Shown: piece after piece, positions 25,666 through 33,868 of the stretch
Layout of the letters: each line of letters starts with the position of its first letter
Numbering within the stretch: the first letter of the stretch is position 1
Assembly (NCBI GenBank): GCA_019113985.1
Contig: DXGJ01000016.1
Location: 1-59,728, forward strand
Direction of reading: 5' to 3'
From: Candidatus Levilactobacillus faecigallinarum
GTDB lineage: Bacteria > Bacillota > Bacilli > Lactobacillales > Lactobacillaceae
Length of the DNA stretch: 59,728 nt
Notes under the pieces: generated by a model
Told to the model about the DNA's origin: nothing
Database searches by the model: none
Seen by the model: only the letters and a program-made list of their open reading frames with translations
Made by a program: the position numbers and the translations under genes

Positions 25666-27303
25666 TTATTCGGTTACGGTCGCGTACAGCGCCTGAACTT
25701 GCGCTTGCGCCTCGTCGTGTGCCAGGTATTCATCATAGGTGGTGTCTGCCCGGTCCACGATACCGTTCGGTCCAACTTCGATGATGCGGTTAGCAATCGT
25801 CTGAATGAACTCGTGGTCATGGGATGTGAACAGCATGCTGCCCTTGAAGGCCACCAGGCTGTCGTTCAGTGCGGTGATGGATTCCAGGTCCAAGTGGTTG
25901 GTCGGGTCATCCAATAGCAGAACGTTGGCCTTGCTCAACATCATCTTGGAGAGCATTGCCCGGACCTTTTCGCCCCCGGACAGCACGTCGACCTGCCGTA
26001 ACACGTCTTCACCAGAGAAGAGCATCTTCCCTAAGAAGCCGCGCAGGAAGGTGTTGTCGCTCTCTTCCTTAGGTGCGAACTGGCGTAACCAGTCGACCAG
26101 TGGCATGTTGTTGCCCTCGAAGAACTCATTAACGTTCTTGGGCAGGTAGGTCGTACTGGTGGTCTGGCCCCAGGTCACCGTTCCAGCATCGGGCTCGAGG
26201 TTGCCCCCGAGAATCTGCATCAGGATGGTGGTGGTCAGGTCATTGCGACTGATAAACGCCGTCTTCTCACCTGGCCGCAACGTGAAGGTCACGTCATCGA
26301 ACAATTTCACGCCATCTACGGAATGCGTTAGGTGCTCTACCCGAACCAGGTCGTTCCCAAGCTCGCGTTCCGGCGTGAAGCTGATGTAAGGGTACTTACG
26401 GGACGACGGCTTGATGTCGTCCAACGTGATTTTCTCCAATTGCTTCTTCCGCGACGTGGCCTGCTTGGACTTGGACGCGTTGGCACTGAACCGGGCCACG
26501 AATTCCTGGAGTTGCTTGATCTGGTCGGCCTTCTTGGCGTTGGCGTTAGCCTTCAATTGGGCAGCCAACTGACTGGATTCCAACCAGAAGTCGTAGTTCC
26601 CAACGAACAGTGTAATCTTGTTGAAGTCCACGTCACAGATGTGCGTGCAGACCTGGTTCAAGAAGTGCCGGTCATGGGAAACCACGATGACCGTGTTCTC
26701 GTAGTCGGCCAGGAAGTTTTCCAGCCAACTGATGGATTGCACGTCCAACCCGTTGGTCGGTTCGTCCAGAATCAGGACGTCGGGATGACCGAACAGGGCC
26801 TGTCCTAAGAGAACCTTCACCTTTTGGGGTTCGGTCAGTTCGCTCATCTGACTGTTGTGTAGCTCTTCACCGATGCCTAAACCTTGCAGGAGTTGGCTGG
26901 CTTCGCTTTCAGCTTCCCAACCGCCCATTTCGCCGAACTCACCTTCAAGTTCGGCGGCGCGAATCCCATCTTCATCGCTGAAATCGGGCTTCAGGTAAAT
27001 CGCGTTCTTCTCGGTCATGATATCGTGGAGCTGTTTGTGCCCCCGAATGACCGTGTCCAAGACGACCTCGTCTTCAAAAGCAAAGTGATCTTGGTTCAGG
27101 CTTGACAGCCGTTCGTTCGGGCCTAAGCTAACCGAACCGGTCGTGGGCTGTAGACGACCTTCAATAATCTTGAGAAGTGTGGACTTCCCGGCACCATTGG
27201 CACCAATCACCCCGTAACAGTTACCGGGCGTAAACTTCAAGTTGACATCACTGTAGAGCTTCCGACCGGAAAACTGCATACTGACATTCGAAACGGTTAG
27301 CAT
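25666..27303 (-). CDS. ABC-F family ribosome-associated ATPase (YkpA/YbiT-like) with asymmetric ATP sites
   Basis: 545-aa soluble protein with two ABC domains joined by a charged linker (about 240-310), the ABC-F layout; family members act at the ribosomal E site. NBD1: Walker A GANGAGKS (34-41), signature degenerate as LTEPQ (156-160), Walker B with catalytic E181. NBD2: the Walker A position reads ISRNDLTTT (351-359) with no GxxGxGK, signature LSGGE intact (441-445), Walker B LLLDDP with Asp466 in place of Glu. So one composite site looks intact and the other degenerate. ATG at 27303 with GGAGGG upstream; the frame is open 14 codons further. Confidence 0.88.
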   Translation of the reverse strand: MLTVSNVSMQFSGRKLYSDVNLKFTPGNCYGVIGANGAGKSTLLKIIEGRLQPTTGSVSLGPNERLSSLNQDHFAFEDEVVLDTVIRGHKQLHDIMTEKNAIYLKPDFSDEDGIRAAELEGEFGEMGGWEAESEASQLLQGLGIGEELHNSQMSELTEPQKVKVLLGQALFGHPDVLILDEPTNGLDVQSISWLENFLADYENTVIVVSHDRHFLNQVCTHICDVDFNKITLFVGNYDFWLESSQLAAQLKANANAKKADQIKQLQEFVARFSANASKSKQATSRKKQLEKITLDDIKPSSRKYPYISFTPERELGNDLVRVEHLTHSVDGVKLFDDVTFTLRPGEKTAFISRNDLTTTILMQILGGNLEPDAGTVTWGQTTSTTYLPKNVNEFFEGNNMPLVDWLRQFAPKEESDNTFLRGFLGKMLFSGEDVLRQVDVLSGGEKVRAMLSKMMLSKANVLLLDDPTNHLDLESITALNDSLVAFKGSMLFTSHDHEFIQTIANRIIEVGPNGIVDRADTTYDEYLAHDEAQAQVQALYATVTE

Positions 27304-27333
27304 AGAACGATCCCTCCATGGATGAATTTTCAC

Positions 27334-27376
27334 AGAAAAAACCAACGCGACGTTTGCGCGTCCACGCTGGCTTTTT
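27334..27376 (-). terminator. terminator of the AraC-type gene
   Basis: Minus-strand CCAGCG...CGTTGG outer pairs with an inner CGCG/CGCG stem, followed by six T. Confidence 0.72.
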
Positions 27377-27444
27377 GCTTCGCTGTGGTTAATGTTGCGT
27401 TAGTTTACCATAAAAACCGACCATAAGCAACGGCCGCCCCTTGA

Positions 27445-28305
27445 CTACGACCAAACTTGCCGGGCGGCGTAGCGCTCCCGGTAGGTCTTGGGCGTCAATT
27501 GGTAATGCTGCTTGAAGGTCACGAAAAAGTTTTTTTCGGTTCGAAAACCGGTCTTTCGCGCAATCGTTTGAATCGATTCTTGAGTGGTCAACAGCCGTTC
27601 AGCCGCCCGCTCCAGCCGCACCTGCCCCAGGTAGGCCTTGGGCGAAGTTCCCAGATAGGCCTTGAAGTAACGGGAAAAGTAAACGCTCGAATAGTTGAGC
27701 TTTGCCGCTAACGCCGCAATCGACACGGGGTCCGCGTAATGTTCCTGGAGTTCATTGACCGCCTCACGCAACGGCTGGGGCAGCGGCAACTGGTCGTTGA
27801 CCAACTGGCCTTTGACCGTCAAACGCTTGATCAGTTCGCCGACCAGCTGGTATTCGGCCCCCAGACTGATCAGGTAAGTGGCCCGGTCCATGGTGGGGTC
27901 GATGGCGTTATCCACCAGCGTTTGAATCGCGACATGCAGGTCGTGGTACGGCGGCGTATTCAAGTCTAGATCCAGTGGTCCCCAAACCGGAAGTTGTTCC
28001 TGGTCGACCACGGTGCGCAACCAGACCCCCGGCAGGAGGAACGTGATGATTTGATTATCCTGGTCCAGAATGGTTTCAAAACTATGAACGACCTCGGAAT
28101 TGATAATGTACAGGTGATGGGTCTCCAGTTGGTACGTTGAACTGCCAATGTGACCGATCCCGGGGTGTCCGCGATACACGTAAGAGAGTTCCACGGCCTG
28201 ATGCCAATGGGGCAACACGGCTTTGGGCCCACCCGTCCCGTGGGAGATAAGTTGCAGGGGAAGTTCCCTGCCGAAGTTTAAACGTTCATGGTATGGGCGT
28301 GGCAT
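27445..28305 (-). CDS. AraC family transcriptional regulator with cupin sensor domain
   Basis: 286 aa. An N-terminal cupin-like ligand domain (HWHQAVELSYVYRG at about 33-46), then the two AraC helix-turn-helix units in the last 100 residues: SIAALAAKLNYSSVYFSRYFKAYLGTSPKAYL and SIQTIARKTGFRTEKNFFVTFKQHYQLTPKTYRE. This resembles regulators of sugar utilisation. No sugar gene lies next to it, so the target is not evident. Confidence 0.87.
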   Translation of the reverse strand: MPRPYHERLNFGRELPLQLISHGTGGPKAVLPHWHQAVELSYVYRGHPGIGHIGSSTYQLETHHLYIINSEVVHSFETILDQDNQIITFLLPGVWLRTVVDQEQLPVWGPLDLDLNTPPYHDLHVAIQTLVDNAIDPTMDRATYLISLGAEYQLVGELIKRLTVKGQLVNDQLPLPQPLREAVNELQEHYADPVSIAALAAKLNYSSVYFSRYFKAYLGTSPKAYLGQVRLERAAERLLTTQESIQTIARKTGFRTEKNFFVTFKQHYQLTPKTYRERYAARQVWS

Positions 28306-28446
28306 GCCGGTTCCCTCATTTCTACTGGTGATTCATTCCAGTGATTTTCTTCTTTGATGTAAGCGCATAGATGCTTGTTGTTAATAGTATAACGCGATTA
28401 GCCATCAGGTGGTTAATTTTAGTAAGGCGTTGATTAAATTATGGGA

Positions 28447-28475
28447 TTATATAACTGTGACAGAACGACTATACT
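28447..28475 (+). promoter_or_regulatory. candidate promoter of an orphan transcript
   Basis: TTATAT (28447-28452), 17-bp spacer, TATACT (28470-28475), in an AT-rich stretch. The -35 is a weak match. No annotated gene follows on this strand before the terminator at 28793. Confidence 0.45.
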
Positions 28476-28824
28476 GTAACATGAATAAAGGATACGAGCA
28501 GAAGCGTGCGTTCCACATTTGGAAAAAAGCCGACTTCACTCACCAATATTCTGGACAGTGACGTGCTACTGGGGAGTGCCACGGTCACTGTTCACGTCAC
28601 CGCCGGTGCAAGCTGCCCGGATGGCTGACCAAATTGTGCTGACCAAACACCAGTGCTAACGATGTTCGGGGGAACACCGATAGCTTTTAATCCTTTCCAA
28701 CGACTTTATTTCGTCACTGGGTGAATCTGCTTGGGGGAGTACATTCACCTTGCCTTAAGACTTCTAGCAACATGGTCATCGGCTTTGGGGGGATCCGCTA
28801 GTATGCATGGCTAGCGGATTTTTT
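28476..28824 (+). ncRNA. possible orphan transcript (small RNA or short-peptide mRNA), about 340 nt
   Basis: Bounded by the candidate promoter at 28447-28475 and a strong terminator at 28793-28824, with flanking genes both on the minus strand. It contains a 40-codon frame from a GTG at 28506 to 28628 (VRSTFGKKPTSL...), with AAAGGA 16 nt upstream, and a 26-codon frame from ATG 28481. Neither resembles a known protein. It could equally be a decayed gene. Confidence 0.35.
28793..28824 (+). terminator. strong intrinsic terminator of the orphan unit
   Basis: ATCCGCTAG / CTAGCGGAT perfect 9-bp stem, nine-base loop, then T6. On the other strand the stem is followed by C, so it works rightward only. 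Confidence 0.85.
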
Positions 28825-28867
28825 GTGTCTGATTCCACTCGGAACAATGCCATCTATCGCAAATTAA

Positions 28868-28903
28868 AAGGGCATCCGCAAACAAAATTAGCGGACGCCC
28901 TTT
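28868..28903 (-). terminator. terminator of the MFS drug-efflux-like gene
   Basis: Minus-strand AAAGGGCGTCCGC / GCGGATGCCCTTTT stem, 9 bp past the stop. Confidence 0.85.
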
Positions 28904-28911
28904 ATCTTCTT

Positions 28912-30105
28912 CTATTCTGCGGTACGTGATGCTGCTTTCGGTTGCTTCAATAGGAAGGCCATGATGAAGGAAATCACCAGGAAGACCGACACCACTAAGT
29001 ACGGGTAATGGGTGTTCATATCCAGTAACATCCCCGACATGATAGGCCCCACAATGTTCCCGATACTGGTCAATGACATGTTCAACCCGTTGATCAAGCC
29101 TTGGTTGGCCTCGCTGGCCTTGGTCAGTAACGTAGTAATGGCCGGCCGCAAAAGGTCGAACGCCGTAAAAATCACCAGCGTGGCGATGATGACCGCCAGC
29201 TTACCGTGGGCCTGCGTGATCCAAATCGTGCAGACGGCGGCCAGGAAAAAACAAGTCCGAATCAAGCGGGTCTCCCCGAAACGCCGAACCAAGCCGTCGA
29301 ACAACGCGACCTGGAAGAACAGGGAAATCAACCCGTTGAGCGTCAGGACCAGCGCGATGTTGCTCAGACTGAAGTTAAAGACCTCGTTGACGTAGATACT
29401 GTAGATGCTTTCGAAGCCTTGCAGGCCAAACGAAGACACCAAAATCATGGTGAATAGGATGATGATGGGCACCGTCCAGAACGCCCGAGTCATCGGGTGG
29501 GCGGTTGGCTCAGCGACAACTGGGGCGTCATCGGCCGCCTCATCGTGTTCCGCATCATTCGGCAATAGCGTAATCAGCACGATGGCGCTCAAGAGGCCCA
29601 GCGCGCCGGCGACCCAAAACGGCGTCTTGTAGCTGATGCCGGCCAGGATGCCCCCAATACCGGGTCCCAGAATCAAGCCACCACTGAAGGCAGCGGAGAG
29701 CCAGCCAATCACCCGCGCCCGTTGTTGGCGGGTGGTGATATCGGCGGCCAAGGCCATGGCGGTCGGGACCACCATCGCGGCGGACAGTCCGCCGATGACC
29801 CGTGAGATGTTAAAGACCACTAACTGGTTGGTTAGCGCGAACAACACTTCGGAAGCCATGTAGAGGAACAGTCCCACCGTCAAAACGGGTTTCCGTCCAA
29901 TCTTATCGGAGACTCGCCCGATGATGGGCGAAGCCACGAACTGGGCCAACGCGAACAAGGCGTTCATGATCCCCATATCCGTCGCCGTCAGGTGCAGTTC
30001 ATTCTTGATGAACGGCATCACCGGGATCACTAAACTAATCCCTAAACATACCAGAAATTCACTAAAGATTAAGATGAAAATAGCCCGTTTCGTTTTTCTC
30101 GTCAC
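28912..30105 (-). CDS. MFS multidrug efflux-type transporter
   Basis: 397 aa, twelve membrane segments. Motif A reads GRVSDKIGRKP (about 63-73) and the antiporter motif C reads GLILGPGIGGILAG (about 142-155). This places it in the proton-coupled drug exporters of the TetA/NorA/LmrP type. The start is GTG at 30105, with GGGGTG upstream. No dedicated regulator adjoins it. Substrates unknown. Confidence 0.85.
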   Translation of the reverse strand: MTRKTKRAIFILIFSEFLVCLGISLVIPVMPFIKNELHLTATDMGIMNALFALAQFVASPIIGRVSDKIGRKPVLTVGLFLYMASEVLFALTNQLVVFNISRVIGGLSAAMVVPTAMALAADITTRQQRARVIGWLSAAFSGGLILGPGIGGILAGISYKTPFWVAGALGLLSAIVLITLLPNDAEHDEAADDAPVVAEPTAHPMTRAFWTVPIIILFTMILVSSFGLQGFESIYSIYVNEVFNFSLSNIALVLTLNGLISLFFQVALFDGLVRRFGETRLIRTCFFLAAVCTIWITQAHGKLAVIIATLVIFTAFDLLRPAITTLLTKASEANQGLINGLNMSLTSIGNIVGPIMSGMLLDMNTHYPYLVVSVFLVISFIMAFLLKQPKAASRTAE

Positions 30106-30148
30106 GTGGCTTCACCCCTTTTCGTAGATTTTTTACAACAATGTTTCT

Positions 30149-30177
30149 ATTCTACAGGGGTTGTTATTAATTGTCTA
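30149..30177 (-). promoter_or_regulatory. promoter of the MFS drug-efflux-like gene
   Basis: Minus-strand TAGACA (30172-30177), 17-bp spacer, TAGAAT (30149-30154), 44 bp upstream of the start. Confidence 0.65.
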
Positions 30178-30376
30178 ATATTCGGCTTATTAAAAGTGCG
30201 TACGTTCTCCTTTATCTCACAGTTAGCTCAAAAGTAGTGGCCTAAATAACATATCCCATTTGGGCATTCGCCAAGGCCCCATCCACTAACCTATCAGAAC
30301 ACCTTTCCTCAAAAACTGGCTGGCAAAATTCAGGGATTCTATCTTTAATATTAATCACTCTGTAAGCCGTGAGGGC

Positions 30377-30513
30377 GGCCCAGGGGAGTCTCAGGTGTGT
30401 CGTTTGGGTTAGTCGGGGGGAACTTCCCGACTTAGCCAAAGGCCGAGCTTGAAGACTCGCGGGGTTGGCGAGGCTTCAAGTCGTGCCCACGCCGGTCCAG
30501 CCTCTCCTGGGCC
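30377..30513 (+). repeat. structured three-way-junction repeat, copy F (most diverged stems)
   Basis: The closing stem has a different sequence from the other copies: 30377-30391 pairs with 30499-30513, and 30392-30399 with 30488-30495. TCG linker at 30400-30402. P2 is 30403-30417 with 30426-30440. GGCCGAG linker at 30441-30447. P3 is 30448-30460 with 30468-30480. TCGTGCC linker at 30481-30487. It lies just past the 3' end of the LysR gene (minus strand), in the opposite sense. Confidence 0.75.
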
Positions 30514-30542
30514 AACCGGTAGGCGGGGCGGCAATCCCCGCA

Positions 30543-31421
30543 CTACCCCCGCAACTTCTGCGCCAAGTCCTGATAATCGGCGGCGAAGAAGCTGTCGCGG
30601 AGGTAGACCAGGTCCAGGTCGTGTTCCAACTGACCGGCCGGCAACGGCAGCTCCTTGACCAGGCCCGCGTGTAACTCGCTGGCAACCACCGAGCGGTACA
30701 CGAAGCTGACGCCGACGTTGGCCAAGACCAGCTGACGAATCGCCGCGGGGTGGTTGACCGTGACCAGCTGGGCAAAGTCCGCCAGGGTCACGTTGGCCGC
30801 CTGCGCCAGGTGTAAGAGGATGTCGCGGCTCCCCGACCCCAACTCCCGGATAATCAGCGGGTACTGGGTCAGGTCGGCCCAACTCAGGGTCGTCTTCCGG
30901 GCCAAGGGGTGGTCCGCCGCCACGATACCCACGAAGGGCTCGTGCCGAATCACCTGGTAGCCGTACGCACGTTTATCAAAGTTTCCTTCAATCAATGCGA
31001 AGTCACTCTTCCCGGTCTGGAGCGCGTGGAGAGCCGTCTGGGTATTGGTAATGCGACAGTTGATCTCGTGGTAGCGGTCCTGTTGCTGGAGCACCCGAAC
31101 CAGCTGCGGCGCTAAGAATTCACTCAGCGATAGCGTGGTACTGAAGCTGATCCGCCGGTGTTGCGCCGGTTGACGTAGGTCACGCAATAATTTTTGGGAT
31201 TGGGCCTGGGTCCGCTGGATGAACGCCGCCAACTGGTGACCGGCCGGCGTGATGGTCAGGTAAGGCCGCTGGTAATGCACCAGGGGCACACCGACCTGGT
31301 CTTCTAAGCTGTGAATCTGTTGGGAAACGGCCGGTTGGGTGATAAACAATTGCTCGGCCGTGCGGGTGTAGGACTTGGTCGCCACCAGGACTAAAAAGGT
31401 TTGATACCGTTGATCGAACAT
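30543..31421 (-). CDS. LysR family transcriptional regulator (CysL/YeiE-like)
   Basis: 292 aa. N-terminal winged helix (TFLVLVATKSYTRTAEQLFITQPAVSQQIHSLE, residues 8-41) and a periplasmic-binding-like effector domain from about residue 90. Divergent from a YeiH-type membrane protein gene 113 bp away. A LysR/YeiH pair in this arrangement is common in bacteria, and the regulator is expected to control the transporter and itself. The C-terminal domain is GC-richer than surrounding genes. Confidence 0.88.
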   Translation of the reverse strand: MFDQRYQTFLVLVATKSYTRTAEQLFITQPAVSQQIHSLEDQVGVPLVHYQRPYLTITPAGHQLAAFIQRTQAQSQKLLRDLRQPAQHRRISFSTTLSLSEFLAPQLVRVLQQQDRYHEINCRITNTQTALHALQTGKSDFALIEGNFDKRAYGYQVIRHEPFVGIVAADHPLARKTTLSWADLTQYPLIIRELGSGSRDILLHLAQAANVTLADFAQLVTVNHPAAIRQLVLANVGVSFVYRSVVASELHAGLVKELPLPAGQLEHDLDLVYLRDSFFAADYQDLAQKLRG

Positions 31422-31434
31422 GAAAGCACCTCAT

Positions 31435-31534
31435 CATAAGCTGGATTTATGGAAACATCACGGATAACAATTTTATTTTATAATACCACTCCGGTAGACT
31501 AAGGGTATTCATTCGAGAAGGAGAACTTGCCATT
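31435..31534. promoter_or_regulatory. LysR/YeiH divergent control region
   Basis: Contains ATAA-N7-TTAT (31436-31450), a T-N11-A type LysR-box candidate, and a TATAAT (31479-31484) suitable as -10 for the rightward gene, without a good -35, as expected for an activated promoter. Confidence 0.45.
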
Positions 31535-32566
31535 ATGTTAGAAATTCGAACGACCTTAGCCTCCCGCCCGTTCTGGGGCGCCGCCGTCATCACGCTGATC
31601 TGTGCCGTCGCTGGTAGCGAATTGGCCCAACTGCCCTACCTCAACTTAGTCGGAGCCTTAGTCCTGGCCCTACTCCTGGGGATGGCCTGCCAAGTCCGGC
31701 CACAGATCGTCACGCCCAACCTGGCCGGCGTCGGCTTTATCTCCAACAAGTTCCTACGCCTGGGCATCATCCTCTTGGGCTTTAAGCTGAACCTGATTCA
31801 GCTGGCGAGTGCCGGGGTCAAGACCATTACCCTGGCCGCCGTCATCGTAACCGGGATGGTCCTGCTGACCTACAACCTAAGCCGTAAGATGGGTGTCGAC
31901 AAGGACTTGGCTATCCTGACCGCCACCGGGACCAGCATCTGTGGGGCCGCCGCCATCATGGGCGTTTCACCGCAGATCAAGGTACCGGTCGAAAAAGAAG
32001 CCGAACAACGGGAAAATGAAGTCTTGGCCGTGGCCATCGTCGCCATCCTGGGAACGGTCTTCACCCTGATTGAAATCGGTCTGAAGCCGCTCCTCCACCT
32101 GACCGCCGTGCAGTTCGGGGTCTTGACCGGGGGCTCGCTCCACGAAATCGCCCACGCGGTCGCCGCCGGAAGCGCCGGCGGTCCAGTCAGTCTGGACACC
32201 GCCATCATCACCAAGCTCTCACGGGTCCTATTATTGGCCCCCGCTGCCGTAATCATTGGCCTGTGGTACCAGAAGTCAACGCCCCAAGCCAACACCGGGG
32301 CCAACGCCAAGTTACCGATTCCCTGGTTCATGGCCGGCTTTATCCTGACCAGCCTGATTGGGACCTTCATCCCCTTGGGTAGCGCCGCCATCGCCGGGTT
32401 GGTCAAGTTAGCCTACATCTTCTTGGGGATGGCCATGGCCGCCCTGGGCATGAGCGTCAACTTTAAAGTCATCGCCCACCGCGGTGCCAAGCCCTTCCTG
32501 GCCGCCAGCATCGCGTCGGTCATCCTGATGGGTGGTGTCACGGTCGCCAGCAAGCTGTTCTTCTAA
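31535..32566 (+). CDS. YeiH/UPF0324 family putative sulfate exporter
   Basis: 343 aa, about ten membrane segments. Family landmarks include LLGMACQVRP, LRLGIILLGFKL, the conserved GTSICGAAAIMGVSP (about 128-142) and LHEIAHAVAAG (about 205). This family is often called a putative sulfate exporter and is linked by context to CysL-type regulators; transport activity is not well proven. The ATG at 31535 has GAGAAGGAG upstream. Divergent LysR gene supports co-regulation. Confidence 0.88.
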   Translation: MLEIRTTLASRPFWGAAVITLICAVAGSELAQLPYLNLVGALVLALLLGMACQVRPQIVTPNLAGVGFISNKFLRLGIILLGFKLNLIQLASAGVKTITLAAVIVTGMVLLTYNLSRKMGVDKDLAILTATGTSICGAAAIMGVSPQIKVPVEKEAEQRENEVLAVAIVAILGTVFTLIEIGLKPLLHLTAVQFGVLTGGSLHEIAHAVAAGSAGGPVSLDTAIITKLSRVLLLAPAAVIIGLWYQKSTPQANTGANAKLPIPWFMAGFILTSLIGTFIPLGSAAIAGLVKLAYIFLGMAMAALGMSVNFKVIAHRGAKPFLAASIASVILMGGVTVASKLFF

Positions 32567-32578
32567 AAACAAGTGTCA

Positions 32579-32619
32579 AAAAAGACCGCAAACTTGTCAA
32601 AAAGTTTGCGGCCTTTTTT
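32579..32619 (+). terminator. terminator of the YeiH-type gene
   Basis: AAAAAAGACCGCAAACTT / AAGTTTGCGGCCTTTTTT stem. Confidence 0.88.
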
Positions 32620-32656
32620 CGTAACTAGGATTCAGATACCCTCATAATCCGAAAGC

Positions 32657-33043
32657 GTGGTGACCCTTCTGCACAATCCTAAGTTTGAATCTTTCATTCG
32701 GCCAAACGGGCATAACGAATTTACAGAGTTCTTAAAAACTCTACCCCAGAAAGACCAAGAAAAAGTTTTGGTGGTTATCCAGCAAATCGAAAGGGAAGGA
32801 CTGGTCACTGCGCAACGTCTACAGTGGGTCAAAAAAATTGAAGACAACCTCTTTGAAATCCGTGCGAAATTAGGGCACAATATCCAGAGAGTCTTCTATT
32901 TTCACTTTTCCGGATCACGCTACATCATTACCCATGGTTTTAGCAAAAAAACAGCTAAGACCCCGCAACGCGAGATCCGTCACGCCGAACAACTTCGTTC
33001 AGAATTCTATGGAGGAACCAAATATGGCTACCATCAAGTTTGA
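32657..33043 (+). CDS. RelE/HigB-type toxin (phage Gp49-like)
   Basis: 128 aa, basic. The core FIRPNGHNEFTEFLKTLP at about 15-32 and IRAKLGHNIQRVFYFHFSGSRYIITHGFSKKTAKTP at about 66-101 match the HigB/Gp49 branch of the RelE superfamily, mRNA interferases. It precedes and overlaps an XRE antitoxin gene by 20 nt, the toxin-first order of HigBA. The only starts are tandem GTG codons at 32657/32660, 10 nt after an in-frame stop, and I see no Shine-Dalgarno. Weak initiation would keep toxin low. Confidence 0.85.
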   Translation: MVTLLHNPKFESFIRPNGHNEFTEFLKTLPQKDQEKVLVVIQQIEREGLVTAQRLQWVKKIEDNLFEIRAKLGHNIQRVFYFHFSGSRYIITHGFSKKTAKTPQREIRHAEQLRSEFYGGTKYGYHQV

Positions 33044-33305
33044 CGATTACCTTAACGAGAAACTCAAAGATACCGATTTCCGTGCTGGCTACCTCGCAGA
33101 AAGCGCCAAGTTAGAGAGTGCCGTCGCCCTTTTTAAGGCCCGTGAGGCTGCGGGAATCACGCAACAGGCATTGGCCGACCGCGCAGCATTGCCCGTCACA
33201 ATGGTTGAAGCCGTTGAAGCCGGCGACAACACGGACTTTGAGACAATGTCTAAACTCGCCTTCGCCTTGAACAAAAAACTAACTGTTCGTTTTGACGAAC
33301 CCTAA
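33024..33305 (+). CDS. XRE family antitoxin (HigA-like)
   Basis: 93 aa with a helix-turn-helix at about 45-75 (ITQQALADRAALPVTMVEAVEAGDN...). The N-terminal part (MATIKFDDYLNEKLKD) and RAGYLAESAKLESAVALFKAREAAG form the toxin-binding region usual for this type. The ATG at 33024 has GGAGGA 7 nt upstream, much stronger than the toxin's signal. It should neutralise the toxin and repress the pair. Confidence 0.88.
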   Translation: MATIKFDDYLNEKLKDTDFRAGYLAESAKLESAVALFKAREAAGITQQALADRAALPVTMVEAVEAGDNTDFETMSKLAFALNKKLTVRFDEP

Positions 33306-33315
33306 CCGCCGCCTA

Positions 33316-33361
33316 AAAAAGGACGTAGCTGATGGATTTTCCATCGGTTGCGTCCTTTTGC
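33316..33361. terminator. terminator between the HigBA-like pair and the DUF3278-like operon
   Basis: AAAAGGACG / CGTCCTTTT outer stem with an inner GATGG/CCATC hairpin, usable on both strands. The two operons converge here. Confidence 0.8.
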
Positions 33362-33362
33362 G

Positions 33363-33857
33363 TTAATCGATCTTCCGACACCGGTTCCGCAACGTGGTGT
33401 AGCGGTCATAACCCGTCAACAGCGCCAAGACACTGCCGGCCAGGACCATGGTCCCCATAAATTCGTGGTCGCTACCCCAGGCGTAGCCCGCCACCAAAAT
33501 CGCACCACAGAACAGGCCATATCCGGTACTGCGCCACTTAGCCCGTCGGAGGTATCGCGCATACCCGGCCGCGGTCACGTCCACGCGTCGCAGGTCCAGC
33601 TTGCGGACCGCGCGATTGATGATGATACAAACCGTTAGCAGCACAACCCCGTTTAACAAAATCGCCATCGTGAGGATGCCGCCCGCTTCAAAAAAGTTGG
33701 TGGCCAGTAAGAGGCCCACCTCCTGCATGACCAGATAAACCAGTAACCCCAGGCCAAGCCGGCTCCCCAATTGCTTCAACTGGGCCAAGCGGTACTCATC
33801 CAGCACGCCCGCAATGTCAAATAGCTTCCGCATACTCTTTATGTATAAATTCGTCAA
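33363..33857 (-). CDS. DUF3278-like membrane protein, paralogue 5
   Basis: 164 aa, four membrane segments. The N-terminal family motif reads LFDIAGVLDEYRLAQLKQLG (residues 12-31), aligned with the GVEGVIDEYKLAKLNQIG motif of its neighbours. Conserved loop YARYLRRAKWRSTGYGL follows the second segment pair. I take the TTG at 33857 as start because GGGGAGA precedes it closely; the first ATG is nine codons in and has no RBS. Last gene of the XRE-led operon. Function unknown. Confidence 0.75.
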   Translation of the reverse strand: MTNLYIKSMRKLFDIAGVLDEYRLAQLKQLGSRLGLGLLVYLVMQEVGLLLATNFFEAGGILTMAILLNGVVLLTVCIIINRAVRKLDLRRVDVTAAGYARYLRRAKWRSTGYGLFCGAILVAGYAWGSDHEFMGTMVLAGSVLALLTGYDRYTTLRNRCRKID

Positions 33858-33868
33858 AATTTTCTCCC

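Noticed and set aside
28590-28640. Cobalamin-riboswitch-like GGTGCAAGCTGCCCGG
   Set aside because: Other conserved boxes of the class are missing and no gene follows on this strand.
30409-30882. 157-residue Pro/Gly/Arg-rich minus-strand frame
   Set aside because: Antisense-register shadow of the GC-rich LysR gene and repeat copy F, with no RBS.
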